64,000 nucleotides of DNA from an uncultured Agathobacter sp. (lineage in GTDB: Bacteria > Bacillota > Clostridia > Lachnospirales > Lachnospiraceae). A model generated the notes under the pieces. It saw nothing but the letters and a program-made list of their open reading frames with translations. It searched no databases and had not been told where the DNA came from. Below, in pieces: positions 48,303 through 58,786 of this stretch. The position numbers and the translations under genes were made by a program. Location: the NCBI GenBank assembly GCA_945910395.1, contig CAMDYX010000001.1, positions 124,001 through 188,000 of the forward strand, written 5' to 3'. The first letter of the stretch is position 1; every line of letters starts with the position of its first letter.

Positions 48303-49309
48303 TCAACCTCCAACATTCTCTTCCCATTTTTATTGATTCCATTATCAATCAAATAAAAATTTTCAAACACTTCATTTCTGCTCCGCTTGAACAGCCTTGC
48401 TGCCAGTCCAACCTGAGAATAGCCGCATATTAATCCATGACACAAACTAAGTGCATAAACATCTCTTATTACTTCCAATCCAAGCAAATACTTATGGTCA
48501 TCTCTATCAGAAACACTAAATGCAACAGACTGATCTGTCCCTCTATATGTATCATTAAAAATAATAAGCCTATCTCCCCATTCTTCCATAAAATTTTGGG
48601 CAGCGTCTTTATCGTCTGTCGCCAAAAATATTTTTTCATAATTATGCAAATTAATGAATTCTGTAACTTTTTCCTTTACTTGCTGTATATTTACTTTAAT
48701 TGGATGGTCATTATATCCCCTTTTAAAATCCGTTCCACGAAAATGGACTCCTAAAATTTTACTTTTTACATCTAAAGGTTTACACTCATCGTTTAAATAG
48801 TTTCTAGTAAACTCGTTAAATTTTATGTACTTACCTAAAATTTTCCCCATCTCATTAATGAATCTATCCGTAGTAATATACTTTTTATTATTAAAAACCT
48901 CTTCAATATAATGTGAATGCTTATATTCCGCATACAAAAGATTTTTAGATTTATCTACATTTTGAATATTTGAGACAGGTTCAAAATAGTATAAAAAAGC
49001 ATTCTCTTCTCCTCTTATCCCTTCTTTTTGATAGTATAGAAAGTTTTCTTTCCATTCTACATAAGGAACCATTCCAAGATTTTCAGCAAAATATAACTTT
49101 CCTAGCATAGCTCTAAACTCAGCAAAAAATCCCCAATTTGAGCCTTGCTCTCTTATCAGAAATACTATCATCCCCTCATTCTCTTCACCAAGATGATTTA
49201 TTTCTAATAGATTCGTATTTTCCTCCCAATTCATTATATTATTAACAAACTTATCGTCTTTCCTTTTGCAATAACATTTCCACAAATAATGTAATTGATC
49301 TATCACCAA
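48299..49309 (-). CDS. Putative fucosyltransferase-like glycosyltransferase (GT23/NodZ-like)
   Basis: 'ILGVHFRGTDFKRG' and 'KIFLATDDKDAAQNFMEEWGDRLIIF'. Confidence 0.55.
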   Translation of the reverse strand: MVIDQLHYLWKCYCKRKDDKFVNNIMNWEENTNLLEINHLGEENEGMIVFLIREQGSNWGFFAEFRAMLGKLYFAENLGMVPYVEWKENFLYYQKEGIRGEENAFLYYFEPVSNIQNVDKSKNLLYAEYKHSHYIEEVFNNKKYITTDRFINEMGKILGKYIKFNEFTRNYLNDECKPLDVKSKILGVHFRGTDFKRGYNDHPIKVNIQQVKEKVTEFINLHNYEKIFLATDDKDAAQNFMEEWGDRLIIFNDTYRGTDQSVAFSVSDRDDHKYLLGLEVIRDVYALSLCHGLICGYSQVGLAARLFKRSRNEVFENFYLIDNGINKNGKRMLEVE

Positions 49310-49321
49310 CGCATACTCCTA

Positions 49322-50146
49322 TCAAATAATTGTCCATTTATCTAAATATATCCTTGACATATCCTTTGTATTGTTCCACTTTCTAGGTGCAATAACAATC
49401 TTTGAATCATTATCATTCAACCAAGCCCCCCACCAACTATATGTACTATTTGCAATGATATGGTGTTCGCATAGGCTCATCAAATACAATGACTCTGCAT
49501 CATTAACAAGGGCATCAAAATAATATATGTTTTCTCCTTTAAAATTTTGTTTTACCCACTCTATATCATCAGAAAAGAATAGAAATTTGCAGCCTTGCAC
49601 TTTCTTATTCAAATAATCAATTGCCGTTTTGTAATAATCGTGTGTACAAATTCCGCCTCTCGCTTCAACATTATTTTGAAATAAATAATCTCCTCTTCTC
49701 ACATGAACCGATAGCATTTTATTGCTTTTTATTATACTTTCCCACTTTTTTGTCAATTCAGAAAACTTTTTTAAAATAATTTCATTGACTAATTTTTGCT
49801 TACTATGAGCAAAATATTTTTCTGATTGCCAATATCCATCCACTATCACATTATCAACTCGACCTAATTTTTTATCTAAATTCTTCTGTTCTTCCGATAT
49901 ATAATAATGACGATTCAGTATCGGAATTTCAAGAAACTTGCATTGCTTTTTGAATTTTGAAAATTGTTTTTCTTCCAATTCATTTATTGAAATATTAAAG
50001 TTATTTAATTGATAATCTCTTTCATTGCATTCACGAAACCAAGATAAATCCAAAAAAACTTCTTTTCCATATTCAGCCAATTCTCTTGCAAATGCATATT
50101 GAAATAGTTGATTTCCTAATCCTCCGTATACCTTTACTATAACCAT
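49322..50146 (-). CDS. GT11 alpha-1,2-fucosyltransferase-like
   Basis: 'VYGGLGNQLFQYAFARELAE', 'SVHVRRGDYL', 'HHIIANSTYSWWGAWL'. Confidence 0.92.
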   Translation of the reverse strand: MVIVKVYGGLGNQLFQYAFARELAEYGKEVFLDLSWFRECNERDYQLNNFNISINELEEKQFSKFKKQCKFLEIPILNRHYYISEEQKNLDKKLGRVDNVIVDGYWQSEKYFAHSKQKLVNEIILKKFSELTKKWESIIKSNKMLSVHVRRGDYLFQNNVEARGGICTHDYYKTAIDYLNKKVQGCKFLFFSDDIEWVKQNFKGENIYYFDALVNDAESLYLMSLCEHHIIANSTYSWWGAWLNDNDSKIVIAPRKWNNTKDMSRIYLDKWTII

Positions 50147-50193
50147 CGCTTTTGTCCTACTTTTTAAACATAATACATAATATTGAAACCAAT

Positions 50194-51174
50194 TTAGTCA
50201 GCCTTTTTCATTATGACCTTACACAGTTTTGATACACTATTCCAAAAATACTGTTTATATATTCTTTTCTTTTCATATGTACAAACACTTTTTATGGATT
50301 CAGATGATGCAAATTTACTTTCAATTAGTTGTGCTTTTATAATACTAATCCCCTTAACAGTTTTTAACACTTCCCCCAAATTATCTAATTGCTGTCCTCT
50401 TGTAAATTTTAAAATAGGTAAACTATATGTATTTTCCAATTTTAACTTACACATTTCCCAATATTCTTGATGAATTGCATCATGCCATTTATACCGCAAT
50501 TGTTGATTTTTCTTTTTTGTTACTTGCGTCAGTCCATTTTCGTTTATTCGATACTGATAAAATTTTACGGGTAAAATATTGATTTTCCCTACACGTGTGA
50601 AATCACACCAAAACTTATATCCTCCCACCGCAGGATACTCTTCCGGAAATCGAATGCAGTATTTTTTTAAAATATCTCTCCTAAAAGTAGCACTACTATC
50701 AGCAATTACACACTCAAAAATTAATCTTACTTTTACATTTTCCGAGCCTAAGAATTTCAGTTTATCTTTGTTAATAGTAATCTTTCCGTTCATATCTAAA
50801 TAATCAAAATAGCCTGATACTGCGCCTACATCCGGATGATTTTCCAAATATTCAATTTGCATTTTTAACCGATCAGGATATGCCATATCATCAGCATCCA
50901 TTAATGCAATATAGCGTCCACAGCTTTTTTCTATCCCGTAATTTCTTGAAAAACTTATTCCACGATTTTTATCATTTTTATAATATTTTATCCGGCTTTC
51001 ATCAATAGCCAGCTTCTCTATAAGTTCAAAACTTCCGTCATCAGAACAATCATCTACTATAACCAACTCCCACGCTCGAAAGCTTTGATTTATTATACTC
51101 TGAATAGCTAAACCAACATATTCAGCCGCGTTATAACAAGGCATTACAATCGAAACTATTGGTTCCATTTTCAC
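50194..51174 (-). CDS. GT2 family glycosyltransferase
   Basis: 'VSIVMPCYNAAEYVGLAIQSIINQSFRAWELVIVDDCSDDGS', 'YIALMDADDMAYPDRL'. Confidence 0.92.
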   Translation of the reverse strand: MKMEPIVSIVMPCYNAAEYVGLAIQSIINQSFRAWELVIVDDCSDDGSFELIEKLAIDESRIKYYKNDKNRGISFSRNYGIEKSCGRYIALMDADDMAYPDRLKMQIEYLENHPDVGAVSGYFDYLDMNGKITINKDKLKFLGSENVKVRLIFECVIADSSATFRRDILKKYCIRFPEEYPAVGGYKFWCDFTRVGKINILPVKFYQYRINENGLTQVTKKKNQQLRYKWHDAIHQEYWEMCKLKLENTYSLPILKFTRGQQLDNLGEVLKTVKGISIIKAQLIESKFASSESIKSVCTYEKKRIYKQYFWNSVSKLCKVIMKKAD

Positions 51175-52866
51175 TCATCCTCTAAAATAATTTTTATATA
51201 CCGACATAACTGTCATTGTTTGCGCTTTTTCTTGAGCATTCCCATTCAAAAACAACTGACACAAATCCTTGTTTAATTCTGGCAATTCAATTGGATTTGT
51301 ACAATAATCTTTGAAATAGCTATTAGCCCAATCTCTTACATTTCCTTTTGAAGAATAAAAATAATCCATTGGAACCATAACATTTTTGTCAGATATATTA
51401 ATTTTTTTCTTTATCTCATCTGTCAATCTATAATATATATACCTTACATATTTTTTCCATTCTTGATTCTTTTGTGGCTTAGTGCCTCTCCAACGTTCCC
51501 ACCCAAAATCACCTGCTTTTGGATACTTTTTACTTATCCATTTTAAATACAAATTATTATTAGCTCTTTGCTCAAAAGGTATTTTATACATTGCTTGCAT
51601 TAAATCCACATCCATAAATGGTGAAGAAGTCTCAATATAGTTTTGTCTTATAAAATATGACGATTGAGCACCAAGCATTCCCCTCGTATAAATGGCAAGC
51701 AATTCCTTATTTTCATACTCATTAAGCACATTTTGAGGGACTGTACATTCTATCTTATTGGAATACTGCAATTCTCCTGCCACGGGATGCGCATAATTTT
51801 CTTCTACTTTTTTATAAAATGTTGAGAAAATAACATCCCCCATCATGCCCGTATGCTCTATACCAAATTTAGACATATTAAGGATATCCAGCAATCTATA
51901 ACCACCCGATATCCCTGTATATAATGCAGCACCATTATTCTTTTGAACAATTTCATCCACATCCATGTACCATTTGAAATCATCCAAAAATTTAAAAATG
52001 TATTCATGATTAAGATACTTTGCTATCTCTTGTGAGATTCTATAATCTAAATACCCACTTTGACAATATGTAACATTTACCTGATTAGAATACCCCATCT
52101 CGTGTGCAACCCACGTTGTCATTCGACTATCCAATCCGCCGCTCAAATCAACCAAATGTTTATATTCATATTCCAAATCTTTCGAGAATTCTCTTTCTAT
52201 CGCCCTTCGAAAATAATTATCCATTCTTTCAATTGCATCAGTTTCAGAAATACTCTCGCTACTATTTGAAAGCATATAGTATCTTTGCTTCCATATTTTA
52301 TGTGTATCAAGATCAATCTCTATGATTTGTCCTGGCAATACTCTCTTTATCTGTTCTGAAAAAGTTGAATCATCCAAAGCATATCCGTAAGTCAAAATAT
52401 ATCTAGCCATCTGCTCATCAAAAGAATACTTTATACCCTTTTCCTTTAGCAAATTTACCACCATATTCCATCTAGATGCTAGTATAATGTTTTTATTTCC
52501 AATATAGTAATATACTGCTCTGTTTCCAACCTGATCATTAAAAAAAATTACTTTTCTGTTATTGTATAATAATCCACAAAACCCTCCTCTAAGTTCTCGA
52601 AGAATGTCAATTAAGCCCCGTAGTTCTATATCATCTATACAATTCACATTTTCATGAAACCATGTTATAATCTTCTCCTTTGCGAAATTACTTGTTATGT
52701 ACCCATCTATATAGATACCTTTTTCTTTCTCAATAATCTTAATTGTATCATTTTCAAATTTCCCTAATGTATTGCATTCCAATGAAAAAGAATTATGTTT
52801 TTCTTCATTATTTCCACCTTCACTATCAACAAGAAATTTCCAACCTTTTATATCACATCTACCCAT
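51175..52866 (-). CDS. Asparagine-synthase-like protein
   Basis: PP-loop 'HLVDLSGGLDSRMTTWVAHEMG', N-terminal Ntn-like region 'ELRGGFCGLLYN..VIFFNDQVGNRAVYYY'; N-terminus MGRC rather than MCG. Confidence 0.82.
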   Translation of the reverse strand: MGRCDIKGWKFLVDSEGGNNEEKHNSFSLECNTLGKFENDTIKIIEKEKGIYIDGYITSNFAKEKIITWFHENVNCIDDIELRGLIDILRELRGGFCGLLYNNRKVIFFNDQVGNRAVYYYIGNKNIILASRWNMVVNLLKEKGIKYSFDEQMARYILTYGYALDDSTFSEQIKRVLPGQIIEIDLDTHKIWKQRYYMLSNSSESISETDAIERMDNYFRRAIEREFSKDLEYEYKHLVDLSGGLDSRMTTWVAHEMGYSNQVNVTYCQSGYLDYRISQEIAKYLNHEYIFKFLDDFKWYMDVDEIVQKNNGAALYTGISGGYRLLDILNMSKFGIEHTGMMGDVIFSTFYKKVEENYAHPVAGELQYSNKIECTVPQNVLNEYENKELLAIYTRGMLGAQSSYFIRQNYIETSSPFMDVDLMQAMYKIPFEQRANNNLYLKWISKKYPKAGDFGWERWRGTKPQKNQEWKKYVRYIYYRLTDEIKKKINISDKNVMVPMDYFYSSKGNVRDWANSYFKDYCTNPIELPELNKDLCQLFLNGNAQEKAQTMTVMSVYKNYFRG

Positions 52867-52949
52867 TGTTTTTTAATAATTACAGATCTATTCCTTTCGT
52901 TTTTTCAAAATCCAAATTCTATTATACTTTCAAATATTTCGCATACTTT

Positions 52950-53747
52950 TTACTTTCGGAATATAAATAGTCCACAATCAAAATCTCCTAACCTAGACTC
53001 CATTTCCCCAATTAAGTTTTTATCAATTTCAAATATTTTCATCTCGTGAATATATGCAAATGATAATAAATCAAGCTCATTTAGTGTCTCAACAATTGTT
53101 TTAGGTACAAAAACTCTATGTGCATTAAAACATAACTTCTGTTCTTTCCCTATTGGAACGCTAAGATATAAATAGCCTCCCTTAGCAAGCTTTCGCTGCA
53201 TCGATTTCAAGGCTTTTCGCCAACCTTCGGGATCAATAGGATCTCCATATCTTCCTAATCCAAAGTGCTCAACAGCATGAAGCGAAGAGAGTGATTGTAG
53301 GCTATTATCATCAATTTCGTTTAAATTAGTGGCATCGGTTTGTAAAAAGTCCAAACCGGGAAATGATATAGGGAGTGGACGTATATCTAATAATATTACT
53401 TGCTTAATCATCCCAGATGCTAATAAATGTGTAATTAGCCCCTCCACTCTGCTTCCAACATCATAGTGAGTTTCAACCTCCGATTGAAGTATTTTTTTTG
53501 TCATATAAATGTCTTGTAAAAAATAGTGTCCGTCAACTTTCCCCGCCGGTAAAGCTCTATCATATAATCTTGGATATAGTTCTCTTTTACTGATAACAAA
53601 CTCGTCAGTCATATTTAAAACATTATACTTTTTTATTTGCTTTCGAAATTGCCCTTTCGAAATTCTATTTTTATATCTAACAACTTTCAACACTAAATTA
53701 TTATAAAAATTATTATAAAAATCATTAAAATACATGCTTCTCTCCAT
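52950..53747 (-). CDS. DUF268-like/methyltransferase-like protein
   Basis: 'HYDVGSRVEGLITHLLASGMIKQVILLDIRPLPISFPGLDFLQTDATNL', 'SLSSLHAVEHFGLGRYGDPIDPEGW'. Confidence 0.75.
   Translation of the reverse strand: MERSMYFNDFYNNFYNNLVLKVVRYKNRISKGQFRKQIKKYNVLNMTDEFVISKRELYPRLYDRALPAGKVDGHYFLQDIYMTKKILQSEVETHYDVGSRVEGLITHLLASGMIKQVILLDIRPLPISFPGLDFLQTDATNLNEIDDNSLQSLSSLHAVEHFGLGRYGDPIDPEGWRKALKSMQRKLAKGGYLYLSVPIGKEQKLCFNAHRVFVPKTIVETLNELDLLSFAYIHEMKIFEIDKNLIGEMESRLGDFDCGLFIFRK
53697..53720 (-). repeat. Two tandem 12-bp units encoding FYNN-FYNN
   Basis: ATTATTATAAAA x2 on the plus strand within the 5' end of the DUF268-like gene. Confidence 0.7.
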
Positions 53748-53759
53748 TTGAAAACTATT

Positions 53760-55016
53760 TCACATTTCTAACTCTTCTACTAAAGCCAAACCATTTTTAT
53801 CAATGTTAAACATTTCTTTCCATAACGTCATAGACTTTCTCTTCATTTTTTCACTATTCACTCTATCTATAATTAGAATTTTTTCTATGGCATTTTTTAC
53901 ATTCTCTACATTAGGGTTCATCGGCAATAATATCCCGTTTCCTTGAATCATCTCCGTTATTCCACCAACATCTGTCCCAATAATCGGGATTCCAAAAAGC
54001 ATTGCCTCTTGTATTGCCATGGGGCATCCTCCTTCCGTCTCGGAAGTTGTTATAAAACAGTCAACCTCATTATTCTGATAAAAGTCACGGATATCCCTAT
54101 TGCTTATATTTCCCACCAGTTCATATTCTATATTATCTTTTGCTTTCAATTTATCTTTTGCTAATTGGCACAGATTTTCATATATCTGTCCTCCTCCAAA
54201 ATGAATCCACCGGATTTCTATATCATTAATAAGTGCCAGAGCATTAATAATCAAATCAATCCTCTTAAGCGGAATGGTATAGGAGCAACTTACCACAACA
54301 AATTTGTCATCTTTTCGACGTTTATTTATCGCTACCTCTTCTCTTTTTGATCCTAATCGTTGCAAACAGTACTTTTTCTCATCATCAATCCCGTTGGCAA
54401 ATGTATCAATATAGTATTTTTTCCCATACTGACATGCAAATAAAATTTTATCGACTTTGCCGTCCATTATCAATTTGAAAGGTTGCCTGTTTCCCCTGCA
54501 ACGTTCCTGATACAAATCCAGTCCATGTGTTCTGGAAATAATTTTCATGTTGCTAAAATGCTTTTTACACATGACTGCACCGTAACATAACTGTGTATAC
54601 CAAAAACTATAATAAATGAATTCCTTTTGCCCTTTTAAAATGGCTTTAAGGAAAAAATAATATTTTCTAGAAGTAATATAGAAAGTAATCGAATCCAGCA
54701 ATCGGTAGTATATGTTCCTTTTTGTTTCAAAAATATTTATCACTTCACGCCAAAAATCCCGGTCAAATACTGCAAGTAATCCATATATCAAGTAATCCCG
54801 TCTTTTTCGATCAGAAGGATATCGAATGATCTTTATATCTTTATACTCACTTTCAAGCTCCTTATTCGCATAAAAAAACTCATCCGTTGCATGGGAAATA
54901 ATTGTCAGATCAAATTTTTCTTTTAAAAATTCTATTTCGGGTCCAACAAAATTACATTCTCCCCCACCATATGGAAATGTAGCAGTTGCCAAAAATAACT
55001 TCCTTTTCTCGTTCAT
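53760..55016 (-). CDS. GT4 family glycosyltransferase
   Basis: 'VVVSCSYTIPLKRIDLIINAL', 'CFITTSETEGGCPMAIQEAMLFGIPIIGTDVGGITEMI'. Confidence 0.92.
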   Translation of the reverse strand: MNEKRKLFLATATFPYGGGECNFVGPEIEFLKEKFDLTIISHATDEFFYANKELESEYKDIKIIRYPSDRKRRDYLIYGLLAVFDRDFWREVINIFETKRNIYYRLLDSITFYITSRKYYFFLKAILKGQKEFIYYSFWYTQLCYGAVMCKKHFSNMKIISRTHGLDLYQERCRGNRQPFKLIMDGKVDKILFACQYGKKYYIDTFANGIDDEKKYCLQRLGSKREEVAINKRRKDDKFVVVSCSYTIPLKRIDLIINALALINDIEIRWIHFGGGQIYENLCQLAKDKLKAKDNIEYELVGNISNRDIRDFYQNNEVDCFITTSETEGGCPMAIQEAMLFGIPIIGTDVGGITEMIQGNGILLPMNPNVENVKNAIEKILIIDRVNSEKMKRKSMTLWKEMFNIDKNGLALVEELEM

Positions 55017-55978
55017 TAGATATGAATCTCTACCTCATCCCAATTATTCTTTGGTGCAATCACAATTTTCTTTTCTTGTGAACTTAAATAATAGCCCCAC
55101 CAGCTAAATGAGCTATTAATCAAAATATTATGCTTACAATATGTCATTAACTGCATATCCCGAAAGCTTTTCTCTCCTATATTCCAGTCAATAAAGTACA
55201 CATTATCCTGCGTACTTAATCCCAGGATGTCCAAATTTTTTTTGCACCATTCCGCTTCTTCCGAAAACACGAAAAAAACTGGTTCTTTCACATGAGCTTT
55301 CATATATGAGACCGCTTCTTTTATATATCCACTATCATATAACCGACCATTATCATACATATGATCGCTTCTTCTCACATGAATAGCAATGGATTCTGTT
55401 TGTTTTATTCGCTCAGCAATATCAACATTTTCTTTTTCTTCGAATTCCGGAAATTGAAATATTTTTTTTAACTGTACTTTATCTTTTAAAATATACTTAT
55501 CAGACAAATGATTAAACTCATCAAAGTACTGAATCTCATTGCTTTCCCAATAACGCTCTCTATATTTGTCCTTCTTATGAAACCAAATCTGCGGCAAATA
55601 GGTTATGTACCAATGTATTTTTCTAAAAAATTCACTTTGAGTCCTTTGTAGTTCATCTGCTGTACGATACGACTTTTCTTTCCCTTTGAAAAAGCGTGTA
55701 ACCGGACACTTGTAGGTTTCTATGAGCTGAAGAACTGCATATTTCCATGATTCCATATTTCTTGCATCTTCTAAATAATTTTCCGGATATAAAGAAACCA
55801 TATCCTTTTCTTTAATTCCAAAAATTCGCTCTAACTCATATCCATTCCACACCTTATTCAGATGATATGAAGTAGTATCAATCCAACACTCTTCTTTGCT
55901 CTTTTCCCGTATATTCAGAAAAAAAGCATACTTAAACATTTGGGAGCCTAACCCGCCTAAAATCGCAACAACCTTCAT
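55016..55978 (-). CDS. GT11 alpha-1,2-fucosyltransferase-like (second copy)
   Basis: 'ILGGLGSQMFKYAFF', 'IAIHVRRSDHM', 'HNILINSSFSWWGYYL'. Confidence 0.9.
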   Translation of the reverse strand: MKVVAILGGLGSQMFKYAFFLNIREKSKEECWIDTTSYHLNKVWNGYELERIFGIKEKDMVSLYPENYLEDARNMESWKYAVLQLIETYKCPVTRFFKGKEKSYRTADELQRTQSEFFRKIHWYITYLPQIWFHKKDKYRERYWESNEIQYFDEFNHLSDKYILKDKVQLKKIFQFPEFEEKENVDIAERIKQTESIAIHVRRSDHMYDNGRLYDSGYIKEAVSYMKAHVKEPVFFVFSEEAEWCKKNLDILGLSTQDNVYFIDWNIGEKSFRDMQLMTYCKHNILINSSFSWWGYYLSSQEKKIVIAPKNNWDEVEIHI

Positions 55979-55985
55979 AAACTTC

Positions 55986-57125
55986 TCATTTCACAAATAC
56001 CGATTGAATCATTTTAATAACTAACATTTGCTCTTCCTCACTTATATATGGAGAAAATGGAATTCCGAAGGATTGTTTGCTATACCAAACAGCATTCTCA
56101 AATTTTTCCCCATAAGTTTCGTTTCCTTCAAACACCGGCAATAAATGCATCGGTGTAGGATAATACAAAATTGTCGGTATGCAATTCTCTTTTAGCGTTT
56201 CTAATATAGTGGTTCTTTGTTCTTCACTTTCTGCTACTACCACATACTGTGCATATGCAGAAATACATTCCTTATTAATCACCGGACATTTTAGATATTG
56301 TCCTAAATTTTCCGAATATGTGCGTGCGATCTTCTGTCTCTTTGCGATTTCTTCCTCTAATACATGAAGCTTTGGAAGAAGTACTGCCGCCTGTATCGCA
56401 TCCAGTCTGGAATTGATTCCGATACGAACATTATCATACTTTGTCTTGCCTTTTCCATGCACCCGCAATGACCGAATGATTTTATCAATATTCTCATCAT
56501 CCGTAAAAACTGCTCCCCCATCACCATAGCATCCTAACGGTTTTGATGGGAAGAATGAAGTGGCCGCAATCTCAGAACAGGAACAACATTTCGCTCCTCG
56601 ATATGAAGCCCCCATTCCTTGTGCTGCATCCTCAATAAGCAATAACTGATATTTTTCAGCAATTTGCCTTAATCTGGAAAAATCTGCCGGATTCCCCAAA
56701 AAATCTACCGCTACAATGGCTCGTGGCCGAAGCTTTCCTTCTTCTATTACATAATTAATCTGTCTTTCTAAACTGTCCGGATCAATATTATAGGAATCCT
56801 TCTCAATATCACAAAAAACCGGGGTTGCACCTAGAAGACATGCCGGTTCGATAGAAGCAATAAAGGTCATATCAGGGCAAAAGACCACATCCCCCGCTCC
56901 TATTCCATAAGCCATATAAATCAACTGTAACGCAGCCGTTCCATCTGAACATGTTATAGCATATTTACGATTCACAAAATCTGCTAATTCTGTCTCAAAT
57001 TGCTCAACCTTATCTCCCAGAATAAAGCCGGTACTATTAATTACATCATCTATGTTCTTATCAATGTCCTGTTTTAAATACTGATATTGTCTTTTTAAAT
57101 CGATGAATTCCATATCCTGCTCCAC
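55986..57125 (-). CDS. DegT/DnrJ/EryC1 PLP-dependent aminotransferase (WbpE-like)
   Basis: 'FIDLKRQYQYLKQDID', 'LLIEDAAQGMGASYRGAKCCSCSEIAATSFFPSKPLGCYGDGGAVFT', 'HGKGKTKYDNVRIGINSRLDAIQAAVL'. Confidence 0.92.
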   Translation of the reverse strand: MEQDMEFIDLKRQYQYLKQDIDKNIDDVINSTGFILGDKVEQFETELADFVNRKYAITCSDGTAALQLIYMAYGIGAGDVVFCPDMTFIASIEPACLLGATPVFCDIEKDSYNIDPDSLERQINYVIEEGKLRPRAIVAVDFLGNPADFSRLRQIAEKYQLLLIEDAAQGMGASYRGAKCCSCSEIAATSFFPSKPLGCYGDGGAVFTDDENIDKIIRSLRVHGKGKTKYDNVRIGINSRLDAIQAAVLLPKLHVLEEEIAKRQKIARTYSENLGQYLKCPVINKECISAYAQYVVVAESEEQRTTILETLKENCIPTILYYPTPMHLLPVFEGNETYGEKFENAVWYSKQSFGIPFSPYISEEEQMLVIKMIQSVFVK

Positions 57126-57701
57126 TTAATCTGAAATACACTTAACGCCCATCTCTGACTGTTCATAAATCAAATGGCATTCCTCGCACTCAGCTTTACT
57201 ATTTCTAAAATGTAATTTACATCCACACTTACAAACATACCCCACTATTTTAGATGGATTTCCAACAACTAATGCATAGTTCGGTACATTCTTTGTAACA
57301 ACTGCTCCGGCCCCAACCAAAGCATACTCCCCAATTTCGTTTCCGCAAACAATAGTAGCATTTGCTCCAATTGAAGCTCCTCTTCGTATTTTAGTTGCCT
57401 TAAACTCATCTTTGCGTTCAATAAAGCTTCTTGGATTAATCACATTCGTAAATACGCAATTCGGTCCCAGGAAAACATCATCTTCACATTCTAACCCTTT
57501 ATATAGGGCAACATTATTTTTTATCTTTACATTATCGCCAATGATTACTCCGTCTTCAACGAATACACCTTGTCCGATATTACAATGTTTTCCTATCTTT
57601 GCGCCATTCATAACGTTGCAAAATTGCCAAATCCGGGTTTCCTCTCCCACGATAGCCTCTTCACCTATAAGACTTGATGAATGTACCCAATACTTTTCCA
57701 T
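57126..57701 (-). CDS. Hexapeptide-repeat N-acetyltransferase (WbpD/WlbB-like)
   Basis: '[42 protein letters not shown]', '[30 protein letters not shown]'; C-terminal CxC..CxxC. Confidence 0.9.
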   Translation of the reverse strand: MEKYWVHSSSLIGEEAIVGEETRIWQFCNVMNGAKIGKHCNIGQGVFVEDGVIIGDNVKIKNNVALYKGLECEDDVFLGPNCVFTNVINPRSFIERKDEFKATKIRRGASIGANATIVCGNEIGEYALVGAGAVVTKNVPNYALVVGNPSKIVGYVCKCGCKLHFRNSKAECEECHLIYEQSEMGVKCISD

Positions 57702-57710
57702 TTCCGTTCC

Positions 57711-58781
57711 TCAAAATCTTCCAACAAAATCCATTGTGCTACATTCCTCAAGAGGTAATTTCACGCTTTGCCCGGTAGCTGCCGATTTGTAAATTGCCAG
57801 TACAAGCTCCAATGCCCTCTTTCCGGCTTCCGCATCCACGAATGGTTTTCTATCATTTCTAATTGCATCTATTACATCTGCATACAATTTTGTATGTCCA
57901 AATCCATATACATTTGGCGGAATCTCACTACATTCCTTTTTAATTACCTGCGGATCATCCAAATAGTCGGAGAAATTCCATTCCTCGATGATGTTAACTG
58001 CCTCACCGCCGGCTTTCACGGTTCCTTTTTCACCAAACAAATATAATGTTTCTTCCAAATTCTTTGGATAAATATCCGTAGTCCCTTCAACGATGCCATA
58101 ACTTCCATTTTTAAAGCGGATAAGTGCAATTCCTAAATCTTCCGCTTCAATGTAATCATGCTTAAGCCGATCGGTCATTCCAACGACTTCAACTATTTCA
58201 TCGCCCATTAACCATCTTAATAAGTCAATATCATGAATACACTGGTTCATAAGGGCTCCTCCATCCTGTTCCCAGGTGCCTCTCCATTTTGCCCTTGCAT
58301 AATACTCGTAATCTCTTGCCCAGCGTATATGTGCAGTCCCATAAAGCATTTTTCCAAATCGTCGCATTTCAACTGCTTCATGGATTTTCTGTATTGATTT
58401 ATTAAATCGATTCTGATGGCAGGCACATACCTTTACATTTTTTTCTTCTGCCTTTTTTATAATCGCATCCGCATCCTGTATGGATAGCGCAATGGGCTTC
58501 TCAATAATCAGATTACACCCATACTCTATACAATCTAATGCAATCTGTGCATGCTTTCCGCTTTCTGTTGCAATCGAAACCAGTTCCGGTTTCTCGGTCT
58601 TAAGCATTTCTATATAATCGGTATATTGGTGAACGGTCTCCGGAAGCTTAAATTTTAATACTTTATCTTCCATGTTATCTTTAACCAAATCACAGATTGC
58701 GACAATTTCTAAGTTGTTATTCTGCGCAGCAACAACATGATTGTTCGAAATTCTTCCACATCCAATTAGTGCATATTTCAT
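57711..58781 (-). CDS. Gfo/Idh/MocA family NAD-dependent oxidoreductase (WbpB-like)
   Basis: 'YALIGCGRISNNHVVAAQNN', 'NLIIEKPIALSIQDAD', 'GGALMNQCIHDIDLLRWLMG'. Confidence 0.9.
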   Translation of the reverse strand: MKYALIGCGRISNNHVVAAQNNNLEIVAICDLVKDNMEDKVLKFKLPETVHQYTDYIEMLKTEKPELVSIATESGKHAQIALDCIEYGCNLIIEKPIALSIQDADAIIKKAEEKNVKVCACHQNRFNKSIQKIHEAVEMRRFGKMLYGTAHIRWARDYEYYARAKWRGTWEQDGGALMNQCIHDIDLLRWLMGDEIVEVVGMTDRLKHDYIEAEDLGIALIRFKNGSYGIVEGTTDIYPKNLEETLYLFGEKGTVKAGGEAVNIIEEWNFSDYLDDPQVIKKECSEIPPNVYGFGHTKLYADVIDAIRNDRKPFVDAEAGKRALELVLAIYKSAATGQSVKLPLEECSTMDFVGRF

Positions 58782-58786
58782 ATTTA

